DNA of 41,026 nucleotides from Nanobdellota archaeon. GTDB taxonomy: Archaea > Nanobdellota > Nanobdellia > Pacearchaeales > GW2011-AR1. The stretch lies in assembly GCA_030647965.1 (NCBI GenBank), contig JAUSIT010000004.1, forward strand, positions 1 through 41,026, given 5' to 3'. The notes beneath the pieces are model-generated. The model saw only the letters and a list, made by a program, of their open reading frames with translations. It did not search any database and was not told the DNA's origin. Below, one piece after another: positions 30,553 through 38,275 of this stretch (position 1 is the first letter of the stretch; every line of letters starts with the position of its first letter). The translations under genes and the position numbers were made by a program.

Positions 30553-31452
30553 TTATCTTTGAAGTTGTTGCGGGCTAGTTTGTGTTTGTTGTTGAGCAGG
30601 AACACTAGGAGATATTGCTCTTAATTGGGTTGTTTGAGTTTGAGGCATACTCGCTTGCTGAACTGGTTTTGAAGCTGGTTGTTGTGGTTTTTGAGATTGC
30701 TGTTGAGGCATTTGAGAAGGCATTGCCATTGCTTGCATTTTTTCTTCAGGAGGAAAAATTTCTATTCCTTTTGATGTAATTCTCATTCCAATTAAAGTTC
30801 TTGCATGATTTGTTCTTCTCATTTTTGAAATTCTTAAAGCCCTATCCCCAACACCAGATAAACCAGATTCATATAAATTAGTTACAGAATCTGCTAAAAA
30901 TTTCATTATATCTGTTTTATTTAAATTTGTAACATCACTGCCTGTTAAATTCTGACTTTCTAAAGATTCATCAGCTAAAATACTTGTTACATTTAATCTT
31001 TTCATTAAAGAAGAAAGTTCAAATACCATTTCCCTTATTTTTCCTTCATCATTAATATTTAATGCTAAAACAGAAACAGGATCTAAACAAACTCTTTGAA
31101 TACTATATCTTGAAATTAATCTTGTTAATTCATTTTTCAAATCTTCAATAGAAGTTCTTGGTGAAAATTTCAAAAATTTAACTCTGTCTTGTTCATTTAA
31201 TTTTGTAAAATCCCATCCATAAGACATTGCATCTTTTAGAGTTTCAACAATATCTGGCTCAAAACTGCAATATAATCCATTTTCATTAAACTTTGTTGCC
31301 CCATTCCATAAAAACTGCAATAAAAAAGTTGTTTTCCCAAAACCAGGCCCGCCTGTTAAAATATTATCAGAATTTCTTACAAAACCACCTTGAGTAATTT
31401 TATCAAAACCAGGAATTCCTGTCGGACACCTCTCTATTGGAACCATCACCAT
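30553..31452 (-). CDS. KaiC/RadA-like RecA-fold ATPase with Gln-rich tail
   Basis: 299 residues from the ATG at 31452 (MVMVPIERCPTG); TTTAAATA at about 31476-31483 gives leaderless spacing to it, whereas a Met five codons earlier is too close. Walker A is GGPGFGKTT, Walker B region RVCLDPVSVLAL, with the family's start CPTGIPGFDKITQGGF. There is a single KaiC domain (about 1-240), not the double form, followed by a Gln/Pro-rich low-complexity tail (about 245-299). Such proteins are common in archaea and are linked to signalling or surface structures; the partner is unknown. Confidence 0.87.
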   Translation of the reverse strand: MVMVPIERCPTGIPGFDKITQGGFVRNSDNILTGGPGFGKTTFLLQFLWNGATKFNENGLYCSFEPDIVETLKDAMSYGWDFTKLNEQDRVKFLKFSPRTSIEDLKNELTRLISRYSIQRVCLDPVSVLALNINDEGKIREMVFELSSLMKRLNVTSILADESLESQNLTGSDVTNLNKTDIMKFLADSVTNLYESGLSGVGDRALRISKMRRTNHARTLIGMRITSKGIEIFPPEEKMQAMAMPSQMPQQQSQKPQQPASKPVQQASMPQTQTTQLRAISPSVPAQQQTQTSPQQLQR

Positions 31453-31488
31453 TATTATATTATTCATTATAGATATTTAAATGTTATG

Positions 31489-31607
31489 TCAGAAATGTGG
31501 TTAAAACCGCACCCTTCGAGGTGCTGCATTTCTGAGCATCCCAAAAACAAGTGCCAATCAAACAAAAAGTTTTGCTCTTATCTTTTGCGTTCCATTGTTT
31601 TTCTGAT
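31489..31607. repeat. Modular multi-hairpin element, copy G (inverted relative to F)
   Basis: TCAGAAATG/CATTTCTGA (31489-31497, 31527-31535) encloses GCACC/GGTGC (31509-31513, 31520-31524). Next, ATCCCAAAAAC (31538-31548) can pair with GTTTTTCTGAT (31597-31607) and encloses an S-type arm AAAAAGTTTTGCTCTT (31564-31579) with its usual loop sequence, although the second S arm is missing. It lies between the divergent KaiC-like and ThrRS genes and is in reverse orientation to copy F. Confidence 0.8.
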
Positions 31608-31636
31608 CTAAGTATATTTCACCAACTATAATTAAT

Positions 31637-31644
31637 TTTATAAA
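31637..31644 (+). promoter_or_regulatory. TATA box of thrS
   Basis: TTTATAAA 22-29 nt before the ATG at 31666; selects this start over the in-frame ATG at 31651. Confidence 0.65.
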
Positions 31645-31665
31645 CATCTCTTGTTTCTTGTATTT

Positions 31666-33432
31666 ATGAAAATACTATCTTTACACTGCGATTACCTAAA
31701 ATTCAAAGCAGGAAAAAAGGCAATAAAAGAACCAGAAGAACTTTCTGAAAAAGAAAAAAAAGAAATTGAAATAAAAGAACCTCTTGTAATATTTACTGCT
31801 GTTGAAAAAACAGATGAATCAGATCCAAAAAAAATAACAGAACTTCTTGTTGAAAATGTTTTAGATTTAATGAACAAAGTTGGAGCTAAAAAAATTATAT
31901 TGTATCCTTATGCACATTTATCTTCAAATTTATCTTCTCCAGCTATTGCTTTAGAAGTTTTAAAAAATGCAGAAGCAGAATTAAAAAAGAAAAAAATAGA
32001 TGTTAGCAGAGCACCATTTGGATATTACAAAGAATTTGAATTAAAATGCAAAGGCCATCCTTTAGCAGAATTATCAAGAGAAATACTAATTAATGGGAAA
32101 TTGAAGCCACAAGAAACCGAAAGTGCCTTAGGCAAATCCCAAGAAATAACCAGCATTATAAATAAAGATGAAAAATACGACCCTGTTCAATTATTAAGAC
32201 AAATTTCAAAAACAAAATTAGATACTTCTAAATTAAAAGAAAATGACCATAGAATTTTAGGTAATAAATTAGATTTATTTTCATTTAATGAAACAGCTCC
32301 TGGAATGGTTTTCTGGCATAATAATGGTTTGATAATTTATAATGAACTAGCAAATTATTGGAGAGAAGAACATAGAAAAGCAAATTATGAAGAAGTTTCA
32401 ACCCCTCAAATCTTAGATAGAAAATTATGGCAAATTTCAGGACACTGGGAAAAATACAAAGATAATATTTTTTTAACAAAATATGAAAATAGAGATTTTG
32501 CAGTAAAACCAATGAGCTGTCCAGGAGGAATGTTAATATTTAAATCAAAACAAAGATCTTATAAAGAAATTCCTTTAAGAATGGCAGAGCTTGGAGTTGT
32601 TCACAGGCAAGAGCTATCTGGAACTCTAGCAGGATTATTCAGAGTTATAAGAATCACACAAGATGATGCACACATATATTGTACAGAAAAACAATTAGAA
32701 ATTGAAATAACAAATATAATTGAAATGATTAATAAATTCTATAAAAAATTTAATTTACCCTTTGATCATGTTGAGCTTTCAACACGTCCTGAAAAAAGAA
32801 TAGGGGATGATAAAATATGGGATAAAGCAGAAAAAATACTTGAAGATGTTTTAAAAAAGAAGAAAGTAAATTATAAAATCAACAAGGGAGATGGTGCTTT
32901 TTATGGTCCTAAAATTGATTTTCATGTTAAAGATTCACAGGGAAGAACCTGGCAATTATCAACAATTCAATTAGATTTTGCAATGCCTGGAAGGTTTGAA
33001 CTAGAATATATTGGAGAAGATAATCAAAAACATCAACCAATTATGCTTCATAATGTTATCTATGGTTCTTTAGAAAGATTTATTGGAATTTTACTTGAAC
33101 ATACAAATGGAAATCTTCCAGTATGGCTTTCTCCAATTCAAGTTAGAGTTTTAAGTTTTACAGATAGAAATAACAAAGCATGTGAAAAACTAGTGGAAAA
33201 ATTAAAACAAGAAGGAATAAGGGTAGATATTGATTTAGAATCAACAACAGTAAATGATAAAGTAAGAAATGCTGAATTGTTAAAAATTCCATATATAATT
33301 GTTTTAGGAGATAAAGAAGAACAAAATAAAACACTAGCACTAAGACAAAGAGGAGAAAAACTAAAGTTTGGAGTTAAAGAAGAAGAATTTATTCAAGATT
33401 TAAAAGAAAAAATAAATAATAGGGAAGATTAA
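31666..33432 (+). CDS. thrS: Threonyl-tRNA synthetase, archaeal type
   Basis: 588 residues. The N-terminal about 140 residues form the archaeal DTD-like editing domain (MKILSLHCDYL start, YPYAHLSSNL, RAPFGYYKEF). The class II catalytic core follows, with the zinc ligand Cys in KPMSCPGGM, motif 2 around HRQELSGTLAGLFR, motif 3 around GSLERFIGILLEH, and a C-terminal anticodon-binding domain (from about 490, LPVWLSPIQVRVL). It charges tRNA-Thr and edits Ser-tRNA-Thr. First gene of an operon with the two small genes that follow. Confidence 0.96.
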   Translation: MKILSLHCDYLKFKAGKKAIKEPEELSEKEKKEIEIKEPLVIFTAVEKTDESDPKKITELLVENVLDLMNKVGAKKIILYPYAHLSSNLSSPAIALEVLKNAEAELKKKKIDVSRAPFGYYKEFELKCKGHPLAELSREILINGKLKPQETESALGKSQEITSIINKDEKYDPVQLLRQISKTKLDTSKLKENDHRILGNKLDLFSFNETAPGMVFWHNNGLIIYNELANYWREEHRKANYEEVSTPQILDRKLWQISGHWEKYKDNIFLTKYENRDFAVKPMSCPGGMLIFKSKQRSYKEIPLRMAELGVVHRQELSGTLAGLFRVIRITQDDAHIYCTEKQLEIEITNIIEMINKFYKKFNLPFDHVELSTRPEKRIGDDKIWDKAEKILEDVLKKKKVNYKINKGDGAFYGPKIDFHVKDSQGRTWQLSTIQLDFAMPGRFELEYIGEDNQKHQPIMLHNVIYGSLERFIGILLEHTNGNLPVWLSPIQVRVLSFTDRNNKACEKLVEKLKQEGIRVDIDLESTTVNDKVRNAELLKIPYIIVLGDKEEQNKTLALRQRGEKLKFGVKEEEFIQDLKEKINNRED

Positions 33433-33636
33433 ATGACAAAAGAATATAGTTCAGGTTTAGCAATAAGAAGATACACAACAAAAGAAAGAGCATATGCTCT
33501 TTTAGAGGACATTAACAGAAATAATACTACAGAATTTGTAAATCCATTAAGAACTCAAGTAGTAAAAATAGAAACAGGGAGAGATTTAGAGAATAATCCT
33601 AAATACGAATATGAAGTCTATGTAACTCTAAGATAA
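33433..33636 (+). CDS. Hypothetical 67-residue protein
   Basis: Its ATG directly follows the thrS stop with no gap. It is a small soluble protein with LAIRRYTTKERAYALLEDIN at its start and no motif that I recognise. Operon position suggests co-expression with ThrRS. Confidence 0.55.
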   Translation: MTKEYSSGLAIRRYTTKERAYALLEDINRNNTTEFVNPLRTQVVKIETGRDLENNPKYEYEVYVTLR

Positions 33637-33638
33637 AA

Positions 33639-34145
33639 ATGACAGAACAAACAATTACTCAATTATTTTCAGAACTAAAGCAAAAAGACTTTTACAATAA
33701 ATTTATTAAAGAAAATCCAGATGCATTTTTAGCAGCAGGCTTTTTTGTTCTTGATTTAGAAAATAATTATAATAAATATCAATTAGATTTTTTTATACCA
33801 CAATTAAATAAAATTGCAATAGCAGAATATCCATTTAAAGAAATTAAAATTCAAGAAGATGAAATAACAGAAGCACAAATTTTAAATGAAAACCCTTTAG
33901 TTGATTTAGATGATTTAATTGACGAAATAAATAAACTTAAAATTAAAAATGATTATGATAAAAAAACAAACAAGATTATAGCAATCTTAAAAGATAATTT
34001 TTGGAGCTTAACCTGTATGTCTATTACATTTGATATATTAAAAATAAGAATAAACTCTCTTACAGGAGAGTGCGAAAAGTTTGAAAAAGCAAATTTAATG
34101 AATTTTATAGACATCAAAAAAAAAACCATTAGTTCTTCACTTTAA
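33639..34145 (+). CDS. Hypothetical 168-residue acidic protein
   Basis: An acidic soluble protein starting 2 bp after the previous gene (MTEQTITQLFSELKQKDFYNKF...). An N-terminal helix is followed by a beta-rich part and a helical C-terminus with one CMS Cys. No family is recognised. It ends just before element H. Confidence 0.6.
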   Translation: MTEQTITQLFSELKQKDFYNKFIKENPDAFLAAGFFVLDLENNYNKYQLDFFIPQLNKIAIAEYPFKEIKIQEDEITEAQILNENPLVDLDDLIDEINKLKIKNDYDKKTNKIIAILKDNFWSLTCMSITFDILKIRINSLTGECEKFEKANLMNFIDIKKKTISSSL

Positions 34146-34167
34146 AATTCTTAGAGCGGTTTTTTAG

Positions 34168-34211
34168 GATGATCAGAAATGAACTTCAAATTTTATATCA
34201 TTTCTGACATC
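34168..34211. repeat. Modular hairpin element, copy H (minimal form of F/G)
   Basis: GATG/CATC (34168-34171, 34208-34211) and TCAGAAATGA/TCATTTCTGA (34173-34182, 34198-34207), the same frame as copy F but with no inner hairpin and with the last stem pair changed from C-G to A-T on both sides. Confidence 0.8.
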
Positions 34212-34242
34212 AAAAAAAAGAAATAAGTGTTTTATTGAAAAA

Positions 34243-34407
34243 GTCCTTTGGACAAATTATGCTAAAGCAAGATTTATGGAATTTTCTAGCGAAAATTATG
34301 ATTTATTAATTAATTGTGGGAGATGCAAAAAGTTTTGCTCTTGCAATAAGTAACGCAAGATAAAAGAGTAAAACTTTTTCTAATCGACCTAATATCTCCA
34401 CGAAGTG
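34243..34407. repeat. Modular multi-hairpin element, copy E
   Basis: GTCC/GGAC (34243-34246, 34250-34253); AATTTT/AAAATT (34280-34285, 34292-34297) with loop CTAGCG; linker GATTTATTAAT; GTGGGAGAT near 34316-34324, which can pair with ATCTCCAC at 34394-34401; S-type stem 34327-34342 with 34364-34379 (one G-T pair); and the triloop hairpin CAC-GAA-GTG (34399-34407). Block order is as in copy D. Other than elements H and E and a TATA-like CTTTTAAATG at 34481-34490, 34146-34516 holds no gene. Confidence 0.85.
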
Positions 34408-34516
34408 CAAATTATAATAAACAAACACATTTTTCCTCCAAAAACCCTAAAAAAGAACTATATAATACAAATCCATAATTCTTTTAAATGGATTTTTTCT
34501 ATTAAATTTGATTAAA

Positions 34517-34792
34517 ATGTCAATTCGAGATGTAGACCATATAAAACCTGTTGTAGATTACATAAAGAGAAATATGCATAAAGGTTATGACCTGAATTCT
34601 TTAAAATGGGCTCTTATTAAACAAGGACACTCTAAAACAGAAGTTGAAAGAGCATTGAGTATTGCAAAAGACGAATTTGATAGAGAAAGACCAAGACAAT
34701 CAGAGCCAGCAGTTCAAATTGAAGAACCAAAAACAGAAGTAATACCTGATGAAAAAAAAGGTATGTTCAAAAGACTTTGGGATTGGCTTTAA
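34517..34792 (+). CDS. Hypothetical 91-residue protein with amphipathic C-terminus
   Basis: Starts at the ATG at 34517 (MSIRDVDHIKPV). The N-terminal half is helical, with a GYDLNSLKWALIKQGHSKTEVERAL segment (a helix pair of the kind seen in small archaeal UBA/SHOCT-like domains). A charged linker leads to a C-terminal amphipathic helix KKGMFKRLWDWL that could bind the membrane. Function unknown. Confidence 0.6.
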   Translation: MSIRDVDHIKPVVDYIKRNMHKGYDLNSLKWALIKQGHSKTEVERALSIAKDEFDRERPRQSEPAVQIEEPKTEVIPDEKKGMFKRLWDWL

Positions 34793-34799
34793 ATAAAAG

Positions 34800-35177
34800 A
34801 TTAACATAGTCATTGATAGCTATCAAAAACAATATATTATAATAGAATCACTATTCAGACTTCAAAATTCTAAGACATTTCATTCAGATGATGCAAAAAT
34901 TCATACTGCATTTTTTACATTAAAAAAAGATTATCCAGAATATTTTAATCGTTTAAAATTTGATGAAAATGGACATTCTCCAATAAGCGAAGATTTAGAA
35001 GACATTTTTACAGATTTTTTAATTTGTGGTTTTATTAACTATGACCTTAACTCAAAAAATGCATACATATCAACAAATAATGAAGAAACATATAAAAAAA
35101 GAATGAATAAATATCTCTTAAATATTAATCAAAAAGAATTAAAAACTATTTCAAAAGAACTATCAGAATTATTATAA
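34800..35177 (+). pseudogene. Hypothetical protein frame without a start codon
   Basis: An open frame of 125 codons reading ...YQKQYIIIESLFRLQNSKTFHSDDAKIH... and ending ...ISKELSELL. It contains no ATG before residue about 101 and no in-frame GTG or TTG near the N-terminus; the previous in-frame stop is at 34794-34796. Codon composition is like that of its neighbours, so it was or is coding. Either the 5' end was lost or an ATT/ATA start is used. Confidence 0.5.
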
Positions 35178-35178
35178 T

Positions 35179-35670
35179 TTATTCTTCAATCTCTAAATCT
35201 TTTCTCATTAAAAATCTTTCAACATTTTCAGATTCATAAGAAATGCTACCTAAATTTTCAAATCCTAAATGATAATAAACATTTATTGCATTATCATTAT
35301 TTTCATCTACTGTTAAAGAAATATAATCAGCTTTTTTATTAACTGCAATTTGTTCTAACTTATCAAAAAGTTTTCTAAAATTTCCAGCATGAGGTTCATA
35401 AGACTCAGCTAAATCAATAAATAAAAAAGACCTATTTAATTCATCTTTATCAAAATAAAAATTAAGATATGCTATTTCTTGTTCTTTTCTTTTTAAAATT
35501 AAACTTGTATCTCTTTCTTCAATTCTTTCGTCAATTTCTCCATCCAAATCTAAATCACATCCAAAATCAATTCTTCCAAGTGCTTTTGTTCTTAATTCTG
35601 CTTCTGTGTTTGTTAAGCTACCTGCAAGCAATTCATCTGCAATTCTTTCTAATTCAATTCTTTTATTCAT
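35179..35670 (-). CDS. GNAT-family N-acetyltransferase
   Basis: 163 residues. The C-terminal part carries the GNAT core: a LDKLEQIAVNKKADYISLTVDENNDNAINVYYHLGFENLG stretch (motif A/B area, with NDNAINVYYHLGF as the clear signature). The N-terminal part is acidic and helical, and the canonical Q/RxxGxG/A acetyl-CoA loop is degenerate (PHAGNFRKLF). The substrate is unknown. It converges on the start-less frame at 34800-35177. Confidence 0.72.
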   Translation of the reverse strand: MNKRIELERIADELLAGSLTNTEAELRTKALGRIDFGCDLDLDGEIDERIEERDTSLILKRKEQEIAYLNFYFDKDELNRSFLFIDLAESYEPHAGNFRKLFDKLEQIAVNKKADYISLTVDENNDNAINVYYHLGFENLGSISYESENVERFLMRKDLEIEE

Positions 35671-35728
35671 TTTAATTCTTACAAAAATTCATACCTTATA
35701 AAGGTTATTACCTTTTAATGACGCAAGT

Positions 35729-36418
35729 CTACTTCTGTACAACCGCATTAATATTTTTACCTTCAGTTATGCTTAAAACTTTAAATCCAACTTTTTTCAG
35801 CAATTTTTCAAATTCATCTTTATCATAAATATAAGTATATCTTTGGTATTTTTTTCCCTTTACTGTCCAAGGAATAAAACTTTCCTTTGGCTTATTTTTT
35901 ATCCTCATATTATTTCTGCTCCATACTAAAACAAGTGCCTTTGCTTTTGGTTTTAAAACCCTATATAATTCTTTAAGTGTTTTTTCTCTTTTTTCAGAGC
36001 TTTCAATACAATGAAGCATAGCCACACAAATTGCAGAATCAAAAAAATTATCTTTAAACTGAAGTTTTGTTGAATCAGAAATAAAAAATTCTGCATTTAT
36101 CTTTTCTTTTTTTGCTTTCTTTTTTGCATATTCAAGCATTTCTTCTGAAAAATCAACAGCATAAATTACTCTTTTACTTTCTTTATTTTTTATAAAATTT
36201 CTCCCGCTTCCACATCCAAAATCAAGTATATTTCCTTTTTTGTCTTTTAAAAATTCAATAACCTCTGGAGAAGAAGCAGTTCTAACTTCATTCCATTTAG
36301 GAGCAATATTATTCCATACTTGCTTCTGATCTATTTTCAAATCTGAGTTCAAGCCCTCATCACTTACCAACATAGATTTGAAAAGACTGAAATTAGGTAA
36401 TTTCTTTATTTTTTTCAT
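35729..36418 (-). CDS. SAM-dependent methyltransferase, Trm9/ALKBH8-like
   Basis: 229 residues. Motif I is ILDFGCGSGRN near 68-78; post-I YAVDFSEEML; motif around CVAMLHCIESSEKR; and KPKESFIPWTVKGKKYQRYTYIYDKDEFEKLL in the C-terminal part (key piece KPKESFIPW). This combination is typical of the Trm9/ALKBH8 family that methylates modified wobble uridine in tRNA. In the same window Elp3 (39725 on) makes the cm5U-type intermediate that Trm9 uses. Trm112, the usual activator, is not visible. Confidence 0.8.
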   Translation of the reverse strand: MKKIKKLPNFSLFKSMLVSDEGLNSDLKIDQKQVWNNIAPKWNEVRTASSPEVIEFLKDKKGNILDFGCGSGRNFIKNKESKRVIYAVDFSEEMLEYAKKKAKKEKINAEFFISDSTKLQFKDNFFDSAICVAMLHCIESSEKREKTLKELYRVLKPKAKALVLVWSRNNMRIKNKPKESFIPWTVKGKKYQRYTYIYDKDEFEKLLKKVGFKVLSITEGKNINAVVQK

Positions 36419-36459
36419 TAATAACTAAAGAAAAAGAGGTTTATAAAAATAATTTATTT

Positions 36460-36715
36460 TCAAATCGAGGTTTAATACAAAATGTTTTGTTCTTACAATA
36501 GGAACGCAAAATAATAAGAACAAAACATTTTTCCGCAGCTTGTGGTGATAGTAAGATTTGAAACCGGGAAAATCTATGGATTTTCAAGGCCTAAAAAAAT
36601 CAGTGATTTTTTTTGGAGACTGAAATTGCTAGTGCGAAGCAAAAAATTCATGAATACTCCAGAACTTGCTCTGGAACATTAGCGAACAATAGGATCATGA
36701 ATTTTTAAGCAATTT
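36460..36715. repeat. Modular multi-hairpin element, copy B (with inserted S hairpin)
   Basis: The same frame as copy A: TCAAATC/GATTTGA (36460-36466, 36555-36561); CCGCA/TGTGG (36533-36537, 36541-36545); GAAAATC/GATTTTC (36568-36574, 36579-36585); 36590-36616 hairpin; outer stem AAATTGCT/AGCAATTT (36623-36630, 36708-36715) enclosing TGC-GAA-GCA (36633-36641), AAAAATTCATGA/TCATGAATTTTT (36642-36653, 36695-36706) and CCAGA/TCTGG (36659-36663, 36670-36674). A 17-bp S-type stem (36479-36495 with 36515-36531) is inserted at the spot where copy A has TACTCCACAG. It begins or ends 2 bp from the MTAP-APRT stop. Confidence 0.85.
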
Positions 36716-36717
36716 CT

Positions 36718-38001
36718 TTATTCTCCTTCAAAATTAACTATTGTAAAAATAGGCCATTTTACTAATTTTTCTCTGCCTTTTAATTCAGGCAATTCAACAA
36801 TAAAAGCACACTCTACTATTTTTCCTTCGAGTTTTTCAATTAAATTACATGCAGCCATCATGGTCCCCCCGGTCGCAATCAAATCATCAATAAGTAAAAC
36901 CCTTTGACCAGGAGAAATTGCATCTTTATGAATTTCAATGCTGTCTTTACCATATTCCAAATCATACTCTTCTTTTATTGTTTCAAAAGGCAGTTTTCCC
37001 TTTTTTCTTATTGGAACAAATCCTGTTTTTAATCTTTCAGCTAAAATTCCCCCAATAATAAAACCTCTTGATTCAATTCCTGCAACAACATTTATTTTTT
37101 TATCCTTATATCTTTCATATAAAACATCAATTGCTTTTTTCATACCTTCACCATCTTTTAATAAAGTTGTAATATCTCTAAACATAATACCTGGTTTTGG
37201 AAAATTTGGAATAGTTCTTATTTTACTTTTAATAAAATCAATATCATCTTTATTTACTTCTTGTTTTCCTAATTTCTGCAAAGCATATAAAATTAATTTT
37301 TTTACTTTGTCTGCATTTTCAGCCATTATCTGCTTTACTTTTTCAAAAGTTACAGGTTCTTCATCATTTTTCCAACAATCATAATCAGTAGACATTGCAA
37401 TAGAAATATATTCAATTCCAGCTTCTCTTGCTAAAGCACATTCTGGAAAAGTAGTCATCCCAATAATATCTGCAAAATTTTTAAACATAAAACTTTCAGC
37501 TCTTGTTGAAAATCTCGGCCCTTCAACAACCACTATTGCAGCTTTTGGATGAAATTTTAAATTTAATTCTTTTGAACATGAAATAAATAAATCTCTTAAA
37601 AAATTTGAAAATGGGTCTGCTAAAGAAGTATGAACAACTTCCCCAATTTTATCATAAAAGGTATTTTTTCTTTGTTTTGTAAAATCAATAAACTGGTCAG
37701 GGAAAACTAAATCTCCAGGCATAATCTCTTCTCTTAAGCTTCCTACTGCACTTGTAGCTATAATATGAGTACATCCAAGAACTTTTAATGCAGCAATATT
37801 TGCTCTGAAATTTACCTGACTTGGGGGAATTTCATGTTTTAAGCCGTGTCTAGATAGTATGCAAACTTCAAGGTCATGAATCTTACCACAAATAATAGGG
37901 GAAGAAGGCTTTCCAAAAGAAGTTTCAACTTCTTTTTTTTCATAATTTTCAAGAAGTTCTGGTCTATCTAATCCACTACCACCAATTATTCCTATTTTCA
38001 T
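36718..38001 (-). CDS. MTAP-APRT fusion: methylthioadenosine phosphorylase + adenine phosphoribosyltransferase
   Basis: 427 residues. Residues 1 to about 248 are a purine nucleoside phosphorylase of MTAP type: phosphate site GGSGL (7-11) and RHG (51-53), [16 protein letters not shown] (183-198) and STDYDCW (204-210), whose Asp206 and Asp208 mark 6-aminopurine (adenine) specificity. Residues about 253-427 are a complete adenine phosphoribosyltransferase: [32 protein letters not shown] and the PRPP loop [13 protein letters not shown] (369-381). Together they would turn methylthioadenosine into adenine plus MTR-1-phosphate, and adenine plus PRPP into AMP. It overlaps the upstream small gene by 4 bp. 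Confidence 0.93.
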   Translation of the reverse strand: MKIGIIGGSGLDRPELLENYEKKEVETSFGKPSSPIICGKIHDLEVCILSRHGLKHEIPPSQVNFRANIAALKVLGCTHIIATSAVGSLREEIMPGDLVFPDQFIDFTKQRKNTFYDKIGEVVHTSLADPFSNFLRDLFISCSKELNLKFHPKAAIVVVEGPRFSTRAESFMFKNFADIIGMTTFPECALAREAGIEYISIAMSTDYDCWKNDEEPVTFEKVKQIMAENADKVKKLILYALQKLGKQEVNKDDIDFIKSKIRTIPNFPKPGIMFRDITTLLKDGEGMKKAIDVLYERYKDKKINVVAGIESRGFIIGGILAERLKTGFVPIRKKGKLPFETIKEEYDLEYGKDSIEIHKDAISPGQRVLLIDDLIATGGTMMAACNLIEKLEGKIVECAFIVELPELKGREKLVKWPIFTIVNFEGE

Positions 38002-38273
38002 AATTTCTCTCCTTCAAAATCATCTATAAATGTTAAAGCTTTTTCAAGTTGCGATTTACCAACCAAACTTCCAACTAAAATTTCATTTTTTTTCGTTAAA
38101 ACAATTGCAAGAGAATATGGATAATAGGTCGCTAGTGTATTATTTTTTGCCACTATTGCATAATCTCTAATTTTAGATATTTTAAAAAATCCAGAACAAC
38201 CATCTACTTCATTTTCAAAAAATAAAAAATCTCCCTCACTAACATTGGTTTGATCAGGTTTAAAGTATACCAT
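37998..38273 (-). CDS. Hypothetical 91-residue protein (paralog of 38580-38939)
   Basis: A small soluble protein. Its middle and end ([31 protein letters not shown]) align with the 119-residue protein of the same operon (LYPFQHLNQAIIVKEDDSILVGEAVDKTLLEEV), suggesting a shared fold. It overlaps the MTAP-APRT start (ATGA), so it is translated with that gene. Function unknown. Confidence 0.6.
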   Translation of the reverse strand: MVYFKPDQTNVSEGDFLFFENEVDGCSGFFKISKIRDYAIVAKNNTLATYYPYSLAIVLTKKNEILVGSLVGKSQLEKALTFIDDFEGEKL

Positions 38274-38275
38274 AT

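Noticed and set aside
31390-31611. Plus-strand frame between the KaiC-like gene and thrS
   Set aside because: It runs antisense through the KaiC-like start and then through element G, with no TATA box and no motif.
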